From the NCBI GenBank assembly GCA_934569225.1, contig CAKTKC010000008.1, positions 1 to 64,000 of the forward strand: DNA of 64,000 nt, written 5' to 3'. This document shows positions 1 through 7,959 of the stretch, in pieces (within the stretch, counting starts at the first letter, position 1; each line of letters opens with the position of its first letter). Both the position numbers and the translations under genes were made by a program. Below the pieces are notes generated by a model. The model saw nothing but the letters and a program-made list of their open reading frames with translations, was not told the origin of the DNA and ran no database searches. The DNA is from an uncultured Oscillospiraceae bacterium (lineage in GTDB: Bacteria; Bacillota; Clostridia; Oscillospirales; Oscillospiraceae).

Positions 1-714
1 GCTGACGGGTATTCTGCGGGTGCACCGATTACATTCAACTTTGATAACGGAAGCGGAACCTATACCTATCAGGGAAAGATTGCAGGATCTTTTGTAAGTG
101 CGGACACTTATCTTGTCATTCCGGAAGGTGTATATCGTTCCATGAATCCGAGAGGAACAGCCTATGGCTATCTGTGGGTGGACTGTGATAAAAAAGATGT
201 GACATCTGTGGAACAGAGTCTGAATACTTTGATTTCTAATACTTCTCATATCAAGCTGAACACCTATCACGCAGAATTGCAAACCGCAGAATACGCAAGC
301 CGTATGATGAAGCTTGGCTGCTATCTGTTCATGGCAATTGTCGGTCTCATTGGGTTTATGAATCTGGCAAACACCATGATCATCAATATCACCACGAAGA
401 AGCAGGAATACGGTGTGCTGCAAGCGGTAGGCATGACCAATAAGCAGTTGAATCTGAGCTTACAAATACAGGGCTTGATTTTTACGGTTGGCACCATCTG
501 CGTCGCACTTGCTGCCGGTCTGCCCCTTGGCTATGCACTGTTTTCCTATGCGAAGCATAATGGGATTTTTGGAATGAACGTTTATCACGTTCCTCTTATC
601 CCGATTCTTGTTATGATTCTTCTGGTTGGTATTCTACAAATTGTGCTTTCCCTCGTTTTAAGCAGTAATCTGAAAAAGGAAACGCTGGTTGAAAGAATAA
701 GGTATCAGGGATAG
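1..714 (+). CDS. FtsX-type ABC transporter permease, C-terminal part (5' end outside window)
   Basis: The frame is open from the first base, so this is the C-terminal 237 residues of a longer protein. It has an extracellular-type stretch followed by three hydrophobic segments (roughly residues 105-130, 155-180, 200-225). The motif NLANTMIINITTKKQEYGVLQAVGMT is typical of the cytoplasmic coupling region of FtsX/MacB permeases, which work with an ATPase in antimicrobial peptide or lipoprotein export. GC is clearly lower than in the genes to the right of 1900, which fits an accessory element. The partner ATPase would lie left of the window. The substrate cannot be told from this fragment. Confidence 0.8.
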   Translation, partial: ADGYSAGAPITFNFDNGSGTYTYQGKIAGSFVSADTYLVIPEGVYRSMNPRGTAYGYLWVDCDKKDVTSVEQSLNTLISNTSHIKLNTYHAELQTAEYASRMMKLGCYLFMAIVGLIGFMNLANTMIINITTKKQEYGVLQAVGMTNKQLNLSLQIQGLIFTVGTICVALAAGLPLGYALFSYAKHNGIFGMNVYHVPLIPILVMILLVGILQIVLSLVLSSNLKKETLVERIRYQG

Positions 715-731
715 TAGATTCTATAAAAAGC

Positions 732-760
732 AAGCTGCCGCTCAAGATGGGCGGCAGCTT
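732..760 (+). terminator. Hairpin after the permease gene
   Basis: A perfect 10-bp stem (AAGCTGCCGC, 732-741; GCGGCAGCTT, 751-760) with a 9-nt loop lies just after the permease stop. The downstream tract is only weakly T-rich, so it may be a weak terminator or a processing hairpin. Confidence 0.5.
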
Positions 761-788
761 ACCTTTATGAAATGAAAGGATTTTAACT

Positions 789-1220
789 ATGAACTTCGAT
801 TTTTCTGCTCTGAACTTTGAAACCATCGACTCCAACATCAACGCCTACCCGGATATGTTCCTGAATCAGAATGGCGTGACTTTCACCAAGAAGGTACTTG
901 AGGACTTGGGCTATCCCGCCTTTGTTTTGTGTCTGCTGGATGCGAAAGCGAGGGTATTTGCGATCCGTTCCTGCAAGAGCAACGAACCGAAGGGCTTCAA
1001 GTTCTCCAAGCCGAGAGGCGAACAGAAAGGTGTTGTTACGATCTCCAACAAGAATCTGCTTGACCCGCTTCGCGCTGTCACCGGCGAGGACTGGATTCCC
1101 GGCAAGCGTTACAAGGTGCGTGGCTTCTGGGTTGCTGATGCAAAAACCATGTGCTTTGACCTCAATGAAGGGGTTCAGGAGGACTTTCGCCCTGTTACGC
1201 CGAGCAGTGACGCAGAATAA
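789..1220 (+). CDS. Conserved-looking hypothetical protein, 143 aa
   Basis: ATG is preceded by GAAAGGATTTTAACT, a reasonable ribosome binding site. The 143-residue product is soluble, with no signal peptide or membrane segment, and mixed alpha/beta in character. Residues about 55-95 are basic (RSCKSNEPKGFKFSKPRGEQKG) and the C-terminus is acidic. I do not recognise the family. It shares the lower-GC segment with the permease fragment and lies just before the suspected element boundary at the rlmD 3' end, so it is probably a cargo or accessory gene. No function is assigned. Confidence 0.6.
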   Translation: MNFDFSALNFETIDSNINAYPDMFLNQNGVTFTKKVLEDLGYPAFVLCLLDAKARVFAIRSCKSNEPKGFKFSKPRGEQKGVVTISNKNLLDPLRAVTGEDWIPGKRYKVRGFWVADAKTMCFDLNEGVQEDFRPVTPSSDAE

Positions 1221-1595
1221 TCCCTGATATTCAGGGAGAAAAGGGAGAGCAAAAGAGCGGCGGCAAGCCGCCTGAGCGAGAAAGCCACCTCTCCCTTTTC
1301 TCCCTCGCTGCTGCTATGGAAACCGTGGAAAACCGCAAGCGGTTTACACACCGTTCCCACAGCCTGCGCTCACCCTCTTTTTCCTCTCTGGCTTTCTCCC
1401 TATACAAAGATAAGTGTCCATTTTCTATCCCGAAAACGCACAGTTGCCACGACGAACAGAGGGCAGCGTGTCAATATGGCAAAGAAAAGCAAACGGCACA
1501 CAGGCGGTTTTATCCTCAAAAAAAGCCCCGAAACATGACAAAAAAGAAACCCAGCATCACGCCGTTGACGTGATGCTGGGTTTTTAGCCGTAAAC
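1221..1595. other. Non-coding end region with nested inverted repeats
   Basis: There is no convincing gene in these 375 bases. A short dyad (TCCCTGA, 1221-1227; TCAGGGA, 1231-1237) is followed by a perfect 16-bp inverted repeat (1234-1249 and 1289-1304). Its 39-nt loop contains a smaller GCGGC/GCCGC dyad near 1257-1271. A 20-codon frame at 1476-1538 (MAKKSKRHTGGF...) is short and basic but cannot be supported as a gene. The stretch may be the terminal region of the element that adjoins rlmD. Confidence 0.5.
1547..1583. terminator. Bidirectional terminator between element end and rlmD
   Basis: A 14-bp stem (1547-1560 with 1570-1583) has T-runs on both sides: TTTTT after the right arm on the plus strand, and CTTTTTTG after the left arm on the minus strand. 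It can stop both rightward element transcripts and the leftward rlmD transcript. Confidence 0.8.
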
Positions 1596-3218
1596 TCACT
1601 CTGAGACTAAGCCAAAGTGCCGCAGCGCATCTTTGATCGCCTCAACCTTTTCAGGCGGGCAGGGATGACACTCATGTTTTCTCTGCTCCACTGCGTTCGG
1701 CGCTTTGTGCATATCCAGTCCGACCATACGCTTGACCTCGGCAATATATGCCGTATGGACTTTGAAGCCGTACTTCTCCTGCACATACTCCTGAATACGC
1801 TTATAGGTCGGATGCTCCTTGACCTCGCCGGTTCCCACTTCCATTCTGACCTCAACCGTCAGTGGATTTGTTTCCCGTGACAAGAGGACAACCGTCTCCA
1901 CGTGTGCGCACCTTGGGAACAGATCCGCCGCGGCGGCGGTTTTCAGGGTGTAGCCCCGCTCTTTCAGCAGTGCCACATCCCGCGCCAGGGTCGCGGGGTC
2001 GCAGGAGACGTAGACAATGCGCCGGGGGGACATACGGTGAAGGGCTTCGATGGTGTCCGCGTTCAGTCCCTTTCTCGGCGGGTCAACGACCACTACGTCC
2101 GGTTTTACGCCGCTTTTTTCCAGCTCCAGCGCCGCCTGTCCGGCGTCGCCGCAGAAAAATTCCGCATTCAGAATGCCGTTTCGTGCCGCGTTGTCCTTCG
2201 CGTCCTCTACCGCCTGGGGGACGATCTCTACGCCGATGACCTTTCCTGCCGCGCCCGCCATGGCCAGCGTGATGGTGCCGACGCCGCAATACAGGTCAAG
2301 CACCGTGTCGGCTTTCGTGATTTCCGCCTGGGAAATCGCCATTTCGTACAGCCGTTGCGCCTGATGGTGGTTCACCTGGTAAAACGACCGGGGGGACAGG
2401 CGGAAATTCAGGCCGCAGAGGGTGTCCTCGATATAGCCGGAGCCGTGGAGGGTGAGAAAGCGGTCGCCCAGCACGGCGTTGCCCCGCTTCGTGTTCACGG
2501 ACAGCACCAGCGTGGTAAAGCCGGGAATCCCGTTCAGCCGCTGAATAAGCGCTTCCGGCCGTGGGATTTTTTCCCCGTTCACCGCCAGACACACCAGAAT
2601 CTGCCCGGACACCGCGCCCCGGCGGACGTAAATATGCCGCAGAAGCCCCTTGCCGGTGGTCTCGTCGTAGACGCTGACCCGATACTGGTTTACATAATCA
2701 ATCACTGCATCCTTCGCCGCGTCGATCTCCTCCGGGAGAATGCGGCAGCGGGCGTTTTCCACCACGTCGTGGGTGCCTGCCCGGTAGAATCCGGCGTAGG
2801 CGCGTCCCTTTTTCACCGCCACCGGGTACTGCGCCTTGTTGCGGTAGCCGTGGCAGTCGGGGGCGGCGAGAATGGGGACTTCCGTCAGATTTTCACCGCC
2901 GATGCGGTTCAGGCAGGTTTTCACCCGCTCCGCTTTCAGGCGGGTCTCCTCCGCGTAGTCCATGTGCCAGAAATCGCAGCCGCCGCAGAGCTTGGCGACC
3001 TCGCACTCCCGGTTGACCCGGTGGGGGGACTTTTCCAGAATCTCCACAATTTTCCCCGCCGCCCACGTCTTCTGCGCCTTCTCCACCCGGACGCGCACCT
3101 TTTCCCCGGCGACGGCGTTGGGGATGAACACGGCGCAGCCCTCGATGTGGGCGACGCCCTGTCCTTCGGCGGTATAGTCCGTGATCTCGGCTTCGTAAAC
3201 CTGGTTCTTGATTAGCAT
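1596..3218 (-). CDS. rlmD: 23S rRNA (uracil-5-)-methyltransferase, RlmD/RumA type, with C-terminal extension
   Basis: SAM-dependent m5U methyltransferase of 540 aa. A TRAM domain lies at 1-60. The [4Fe-4S] cysteines are C72, C78 and C81 plus a fourth near 158 (ARCRIL). The SAM loop is DLYCGVGTITLA (~315), followed by VVVDPPRKG (~383) and the catalytic Cys in VYVSCDPATLARD (~412). After HVETVVLLSR there is an extra tail of about 80 residues (HPTYKRIQEYVQEKYGF... to the end) that is not part of the catalytic fold. GC of the tail is lower than that of the body. ATG at 3218 is preferred over GTG at 3230 because GTGAGG sits 5 nt before it. The GNAT gene ends just upstream, so the two are probably co-transcribed. 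Confidence 0.9.
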   Translation of the reverse strand: MLIKNQVYEAEITDYTAEGQGVAHIEGCAVFIPNAVAGEKVRVRVEKAQKTWAAGKIVEILEKSPHRVNRECEVAKLCGGCDFWHMDYAEETRLKAERVKTCLNRIGGENLTEVPILAAPDCHGYRNKAQYPVAVKKGRAYAGFYRAGTHDVVENARCRILPEEIDAAKDAVIDYVNQYRVSVYDETTGKGLLRHIYVRRGAVSGQILVCLAVNGEKIPRPEALIQRLNGIPGFTTLVLSVNTKRGNAVLGDRFLTLHGSGYIEDTLCGLNFRLSPRSFYQVNHHQAQRLYEMAISQAEITKADTVLDLYCGVGTITLAMAGAAGKVIGVEIVPQAVEDAKDNAARNGILNAEFFCGDAGQAALELEKSGVKPDVVVVDPPRKGLNADTIEALHRMSPRRIVYVSCDPATLARDVALLKERGYTLKTAAAADLFPRCAHVETVVLLSRETNPLTVEVRMEVGTGEVKEHPTYKRIQEYVQEKYGFKVHTAYIAEVKRMVGLDMHKAPNAVEQRKHECHPCPPEKVEAIKDALRHFGLVSE

Positions 3219-3226
3219 GGCATTCC

Positions 3227-3694
3227 TCACAAAACGGTTTCCATGTGGATGTTCCGGGGCTTTAACCCCTGTTTTTCATAGAAGTGCATGGCGCTGTCAT
3301 TGCCGCACCATACGTTCAGCGTCACCGTGCGGCAGCCGATCTCCCGGGCATAGGCCAGGGTGTGGTCGTACAGCGCCTGCCCCACATGCTTGCCCCGGCA
3401 GGCTTCGTCCACGCACAGGTCATCAATGTACAGCGTGCGGTCGTCCAGGAGCACCGGGTCGTTTTCCCGCACCTGCAAAATGCAGAAGCAGTAGCCCAGC
3501 ACCTTCCCGTCCTCCACGGCGACGAAAATGGGGCGGGTGTCGTCGGTGAGCATCCGGGCGAGGGTCTGCTCGTCGTATTTTTGCGCGCCCGCGCGGAACA
3601 GGTCGGGACGGATGCGGTGGTGGACTTCCCCCACCTCAAGCAGCAAGTTAATCATACCGGGAATATCCCGGGCTTCGGCAAATCGGATTTCCAT
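3227..3694 (-). CDS. GNAT family N-acetyltransferase
   Basis: 155-aa GNAT-fold protein. DDLCVDEACRGKHVGQALYDHTLAYA (residues ~90-115) is the acetyl-CoA pyrophosphate-binding motif A, and NDSAMHFYEKQGLKPRNIHME is the typical C-terminal strand-helix. The start at 3694 is set by AAAGGGG 9 nt upstream. The reading frame stays open far upstream, but that is the antisense of the radical SAM gene. It is co-directional with rlmD, 8 bp away. The acceptor substrate is unknown. Confidence 0.85.
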   Translation of the reverse strand: MEIRFAEARDIPGMINLLLEVGEVHHRIRPDLFRAGAQKYDEQTLARMLTDDTRPIFVAVEDGKVLGYCFCILQVRENDPVLLDDRTLYIDDLCVDEACRGKHVGQALYDHTLAYAREIGCRTVTLNVWCGNDSAMHFYEKQGLKPRNIHMETVL

Positions 3695-3835
3695 AATTAT
3701 TACCCCTTTCAAAATCGCTGTTTGCGAGGGGCGCAGACAGTATTTATTTTTGTAGTTTACCACATTTTCCCCCGCCGGTAAAGTCCGGGGTTGAGAAAAG
3801 GCGAAAAAACTGATATGATACCCCCAAAGGATGGG

Positions 3836-4714
3836 ATGAATATGGATTATGTAAACTGCGATCTCTGCCCCCGGCGGTGCGGCGTGGACAGGACGGCGGG
3901 GCAGCGGGGCTTCTGCGGCTGCCCGGACACCGCCCTCGTGGCCAAAGCCATGCTCCATAAATGGGAAGAACCGGCGCTGGCGGGAGCCGGGGGAAGCGGC
4001 GCGGTTTTCTTCGGCGGCTGCACTCTGCGGTGCCGCTACTGCCAGAACGCCGCCATCAGCGGCGGCGCTGTGGGGAAAGCCACGGACTCCGCCGGACTCA
4101 GGCAGCTGTTTGAAGACCTCATTGCGCAAGGGGCGGAAAACATCGACCTTGTGACCCCCACCCACTTTCTGCCCACGATCCTCCCGGCGCTCCGGCCCAA
4201 GCTGCCCGTGCCGGTGGTGTATAACTGCGGCGGGTACGAGCGGGTGGAGACGCTGCGGGCGCTGGAGGGGTGCGTTGACATTTACCTTCCCGACTTCAAG
4301 TACGCGGACGCCCGTCTGGCGGAGCAGCTGTCCGGGGCAGCGGACTACTTTCCCGTGGCCGCCGAAGCCATCCGGGAGATGGTGCGGCAGGTCGGTGCGG
4401 TGCGCTGGGAGGGGGAGAAGGTCACCCGGGGCGTTATTATCCGCCACCTGATTCTGCCCGGAAATGTGGAAAATTCTCTGCGGGTGCTGGACTGGATCGG
4501 GGAGAATTTTGCCCCCGGGGAGGTGCTGGTGAGTCTGATGCGCCAGTACACGCCCATGGGCGGCCTTCCCGCCCCCTTCGACCGCCGGGTCACCGACGAG
4601 GAATACGACGCGGTGCTCAGCTGGATGTATCTGAATGAATTGGAGGGCTTCACCCAGGAGGCCGAAGCGGCGGATACCGGATTCATTCCGGATTTTCTGC
4701 CCGGTGAGCAATAA
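3836..4714 (+). CDS. Radical SAM protein, PflA/PflX-like
   Basis: 292-aa radical SAM enzyme with a CTLRCRYC cluster motif (C62, C66, C69) inside the (F)FGGC context seen in pyruvate formate-lyase activating enzyme relatives of the PflX/COG1313 group. An extra N-terminal cysteine set (C8, C11, C15, C27, C29) suggests a second metal site. ATG 3836 follows AAAGGA; 3815 and 3842 are alternative starts. No glycyl radical enzyme gene is adjacent, so the target is unknown. It is convergent with the aminotransferase gene and shares its terminator. Confidence 0.85.
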   Translation: MNMDYVNCDLCPRRCGVDRTAGQRGFCGCPDTALVAKAMLHKWEEPALAGAGGSGAVFFGGCTLRCRYCQNAAISGGAVGKATDSAGLRQLFEDLIAQGAENIDLVTPTHFLPTILPALRPKLPVPVVYNCGGYERVETLRALEGCVDIYLPDFKYADARLAEQLSGAADYFPVAAEAIREMVRQVGAVRWEGEKVTRGVIIRHLILPGNVENSLRVLDWIGENFAPGEVLVSLMRQYTPMGGLPAPFDRRVTDEEYDAVLSWMYLNELEGFTQEAEAADTGFIPDFLPGEQ

Positions 4715-4718
4715 TACA

Positions 4719-4758
4719 CAGGCCGCTGGCGTCCACTTTCGTGGCTGCCAACGGCCTG
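4719..4758. terminator. Terminator between convergent radical SAM and aminotransferase genes
   Basis: An 11/12-bp stem (4719-4730 with 4747-4758) is followed on the plus strand by the T-rich CATTTTATTTTT. It directly follows the radical SAM stop. Confidence 0.75.
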
Positions 4759-4762
4759 CATT

Positions 4763-5950
4763 TTATTTTTCCGCGAACTCCTGAATCAGTTCCTCGAACA
4801 CCGGCAGACTCTTCTCAATCATTTCCAGGCTCACGCAGTAGCAGATGCGGAAATATCCCGGGCAGCCGAAGCCGTCGCCGGGGACGACCAGCAGGTCTTT
4901 CTTCTTCGCCGCGTCGGAAAATGCGTTGGCGTCGCCGCCGGGGGCTTTGATGAACAGATAGAACGCGCCGTCGGGCTTCGCCATTTCGTAGCCCATCCGG
5001 GTCAGCCCCTCGTACAGCGCCTTGCGGTTGCGGTCGTAGCTCTCCAGATCCGGGCGCAGGTGGGCGCACCGGGCGATGACTTTCTGCCACAGGCTGGGGG
5101 CGCAGACGTGGCCGCCCGCCCGGGCAGCGCCCGCAACGGCGGAATACAGCGCCTTGCCGTCCGTGGCCTTCTGGGGCACATACACATAGCCGATTCGTTC
5201 GCCGGGGAGGGACAGGGACTTGGAATAGGAATAGCAGATGACGGTATCCCGGTAGATTTCCGGCAGGAACGGCACCTCGACCCCGTAGGCCAGCTCCCGG
5301 TACGGCTCGTCGGAGACGATGTAAATGGGGTGGCCGTACTCCGCAGCCTTTTTGTTAAGGATTGCCGCCAGCTTTTGGTATGTCTCCCGGGTGTAGACGA
5401 CGCCGGAGGGGTTATTGGGGGAGTTGAGGATGATCGCCTGGGTGCTGGGCGTGATCATCTGCTCCATGGCGGTCAGGTTGATCTGGAAGGAGGGGATGTC
5501 CGCCGGGACGACCCTGAATTCCAGCCCCGCCTCCTGGGCGAAGGGCTTGTACTCCGGGAAATAGGGCGCGACCGCCAGAATTTCCGCCCCCGGGACTGTC
5601 AGCGCCCGGAACACGCTCACCAGCTCCGGCGCCGCGCCGCAGCCGATGAAGAATTCCTCCGGGACGGTGGACACGCCGTAGCGGGCGTTCAGGTCGTCGG
5701 AAATGGCCTTGCGGGTGGCATAATCGCCCACGGCGGAGGTGTAGCCGTGAATCAGCAGGGAATCGGTATCGTCGAGGATCCGGCGCACCGTTTCATCTAC
5801 CTCCTTCGGCGAGGGGATGGAGGGGTTGCCCAGGGAATAGTCGTAGACGTTCTCCCGTCCCACAACGGCGGCCCGCTGGTAGCCGTATTCAAACAAGTCC
5901 CGGATGCAGGAGCGGTTGGCCCCCAGAGCATAGGCGGATGGATTCAGCAT
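4763..5950 (-). CDS. Pyridoxal phosphate-dependent aminotransferase, class I/II
   Basis: 395-aa fold-type I aminotransferase. NSPNNPSGVVY (~170) and the PLP-binding lysine in YSYSKSLSLPGERIGY (~240) are clear. The N-terminus NRSCIRDLFEYGYQRAAVVG and LGNPSIPSP resemble the pyridoxal phosphate-dependent aminotransferases common in Clostridia. ATG 5950 is preceded by AGGAGG at optimal spacing, so the longer upstream frame is not used. The amino acid substrate cannot be told from the sequence. It forms a minus-strand run with the downstream-numbered GNAT, exonuclease and CYTH genes. Confidence 0.88.
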   Translation of the reverse strand: MLNPSAYALGANRSCIRDLFEYGYQRAAVVGRENVYDYSLGNPSIPSPKEVDETVRRILDDTDSLLIHGYTSAVGDYATRKAISDDLNARYGVSTVPEEFFIGCGAAPELVSVFRALTVPGAEILAVAPYFPEYKPFAQEAGLEFRVVPADIPSFQINLTAMEQMITPSTQAIILNSPNNPSGVVYTRETYQKLAAILNKKAAEYGHPIYIVSDEPYRELAYGVEVPFLPEIYRDTVICYSYSKSLSLPGERIGYVYVPQKATDGKALYSAVAGAARAGGHVCAPSLWQKVIARCAHLRPDLESYDRNRKALYEGLTRMGYEMAKPDGAFYLFIKAPGGDANAFSDAAKKKDLLVVPGDGFGCPGYFRICYCVSLEMIEKSLPVFEELIQEFAEK

Positions 5951-6012
5951 ATTGTTACCTCCTGTGGTTGGCTTTTCGCAGTTTTGGCGGCGCATTCCTG
6001 AAAAATGTGCCG

Positions 6013-6486
6013 TTATCTGTCTTTTCTTATCATCAGCGGAGAACCGTATTCGTCTGCTCCGTTGTCCGTAAATCCGAGAGACAGCCAGAATCTGCGCGAG
6101 TCCTCCTTTGCGTAGTTCAGGGCATAATACAGCGCGCCGTCCCGTTTCGTGTATTCCTGGAGGGCATGGAAGCATTCATGCCCCGTTCCATTTCCGCGGT
6201 ACTCAGGAAAGACCCAGAAATCCAGGATAAAGCACTTTCCGTCTTCGCTTTGAAACGTGCAGTATTGTGACGCGCCGATTCGGATCCCGTCACGGACGAA
6301 ATAAACCATGTGCAGCGTATCCGGCGTGCGCAGCATATGCCCTTTCAGCACATCCCGGTATTCCGGACTCTGAAAATACGCCTTTTCTTCCTCCGTCGTG
6401 ATCATGCTGTCGTCCACCAGATACCGAAACTGGATGTTCCAGAAATCGTCAATTCTGGAGACCGGTATTTCCTCAATTCTGATCAT
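6013..6486 (-). CDS. GNAT family N-acetyltransferase
   Basis: 157 aa. FILDFWVFPEYRGNGTGHECFHALQEY is the acetyl-CoA binding motif, and ALNYAKEDSRRFWLSLGFTDNG is the C-terminal GNAT signature. ATG 6486 has ACGGAGGAA 5 nt upstream, which decides against the upstream in-frame ATGs. Substrate unknown. Confidence 0.85.
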   Translation of the reverse strand: MIRIEEIPVSRIDDFWNIQFRYLVDDSMITTEEEKAYFQSPEYRDVLKGHMLRTPDTLHMVYFVRDGIRIGASQYCTFQSEDGKCFILDFWVFPEYRGNGTGHECFHALQEYTKRDGALYYALNYAKEDSRRFWLSLGFTDNGADEYGSPLMIRKDR

Positions 6487-6526
6487 TTTTCCTCCGTAAA
6501 CTTCCATTTTCCGCACTGTCCCGAAA

Positions 6527-7216
6527 TCAAGCTTCGTACAGCGGCTTCACCGGGTTATAGGGCTGGGGCTTGTAAGTAATGGAGCTGATGGGCTTGCCCT
6601 CAATGCCGTATTTGGGGTTGTAGCCAAAAAGGTTTACATAACGCTCCAGATCGTTCTTTTCCTTCTCCATTTCCTCCATCACCGCCACGGTGGCAAGCAC
6701 GTCGTCCACCGCCCGGTGGGAGTTGACCACCTTGCCGGACAGGCAGTAGACCTCAATGGCGCTGCACAGCCGGTGGGGGTAGCTGTGACGGTCGCGGTAG
6801 ACCGTGAGCAAATCCAGCTTGTCCTTGCCCTTGAGCACGGCCGGGTCGCCGTCCCGCAGAAGCATGTAAAACAGGAAGCTCAGGTCGAAATGGGCGTTGT
6901 AGGCCAGCAGCAGGGTGTTGCCCTGAATCATCTCCGCGATGTCCCGGCAGACTCTGGTCTTGGGCAGTCCCCGTTCCCGCAGGTCTTGGGTGGAAATGCC
7001 GGTCAGCTCCTGAATTTTCGGCGGCACGAACCCGCCGGGGGACAGAGCGACCAGCTGGTCGTACTCCTGCACCACCTGGGGCGTTCCGTCCACTTTTTCC
7101 AGCACTGCGGCGGCAAACTCGATGATCTCGTCCCGGCTGAAAAGCAGGCCGGTGGTCTCGGTGTCGAACAGCACCAGACGGTCGTATTTGGAAAACAGCG
7201 TCTCAAATTTGGGCAT
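6527..7216 (-). CDS. 3'-5' exonuclease, DnaQ/epsilon-like
   Basis: 229-aa DEDDh exonuclease. Exo I is FDTETTG (D18, E20), Exo II is NAHFDLSFL (~113), and Exo III is SHRAVDDVLAT with His ~171 and Asp ~176. It resembles stand-alone epsilon-like proofreading or repair nucleases rather than the PolC-embedded domain. AGGAGAGAG precedes ATG 7216. It lies 21 bp downstream of the CYTH gene and is probably in one transcript with it. Confidence 0.88.
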   Translation of the reverse strand: MPKFETLFSKYDRLVLFDTETTGLLFSRDEIIEFAAAVLEKVDGTPQVVQEYDQLVALSPGGFVPPKIQELTGISTQDLRERGLPKTRVCRDIAEMIQGNTLLLAYNAHFDLSFLFYMLLRDGDPAVLKGKDKLDLLTVYRDRHSYPHRLCSAIEVYCLSGKVVNSHRAVDDVLATVAVMEEMEKEKNDLERYVNLFGYNPKYGIEGKPISSITYKPQPYNPVKPLYEA

Positions 7217-7237
7217 ATTTCTCTCTCCTGTATGTCC

Positions 7238-7819
7238 TTAATGCAGCAGCTCCATGGCTCGCTGCGCCTTGCTTTTGGGTTCCGGGGTCAGGCCGAATTT
7301 CTGTGCCAGCGCTTCGGCAAAGGCAGTCGCAGCGGATTCTTCGCCGGATTTCAGTTCCACTTCCACTTCGGCGAAGGGAAGCGTCTTCCCGCCGCCCATC
7401 AGCGCCCCCTCGTCCAGCGCCAGCTCCACGGTGCAGCGTTCCAGAACGATCTGTTTTGCCAGACGGGTGAACCGGGCAGAGCAGGCTTCCGTCAGACCGC
7501 TTTCCGTCAGGGTCAGCAGGTCTTCCGGTGCGCCGAGTTTACATAATTCGTCGATTGCTGCCGCGATATCGTTGCATGGGGTCTCCCATTCTCCCCGGCT
7601 GCCGTCGGGGAGGGGCGTTTTCAGGGTGCAGACGGACGTCCCGTTTTCGTACCGACGCCGCAGCATCCAGCGCCGGCGGCTCAGGGCAGCGTCCAAAGTG
7701 TCATAATAGACCGTTTCCATCCGGATCTCGGAAAAATCCCCGAAGGATGCCCGGATGGCGGCAATATTCCCAGAATCCGCCCGGTATTTCAGTTCAAATT
7801 CTCTGCCCATGGCCGTCAT
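7238..7819 (-). CDS. CYTH domain protein (triphosphate tunnel metalloenzyme)
   Basis: 193 aa. It begins with the diagnostic ExExK motif (EFELK, residues 7-11), followed by paired basic and acidic strands (RRRWMLRRRYENG, TLKTPL, EVEVEL) of the beta-tunnel that binds inorganic triphosphate or related organic triphosphates. ATG 7819 follows GGAAGGAA; ATG 7810 is also possible. Length matches single-domain bacterial CYTH phosphatases. Confidence 0.85.
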   Translation of the reverse strand: MTAMGREFELKYRADSGNIAAIRASFGDFSEIRMETVYYDTLDAALSRRRWMLRRRYENGTSVCTLKTPLPDGSRGEWETPCNDIAAAIDELCKLGAPEDLLTLTESGLTEACSARFTRLAKQIVLERCTVELALDEGALMGGGKTLPFAEVEVELKSGEESAATAFAEALAQKFGLTPEPKSKAQRAMELLH

Positions 7820-7959
7820 CAAATTCCTTCCAGCTTCCTTAATTACAGGTCATTATACACCCATCCCGCCCCCGATGCAAGAATCTTTATCACCATTGCG
7901 AATCCGACAGCATTATTTTTTCAGCCGTGATAGGATTTTCCCATCACTAAGGAAAGGCT

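Noticed and set aside
1902..3215. Long plus-strand frame of 437 codons opposite rlmD
   Set aside because: The product is low-complexity and Arg/Gly/His-rich; the minus-strand frame encodes a complete methyltransferase with all motifs. It is a GC-driven shadow.
3695..4711. Upstream extension of the GNAT frame into a 494-codon protein
   Set aside because: The extension is antisense to the radical SAM gene; a good ribosome binding site marks the start at 3694.
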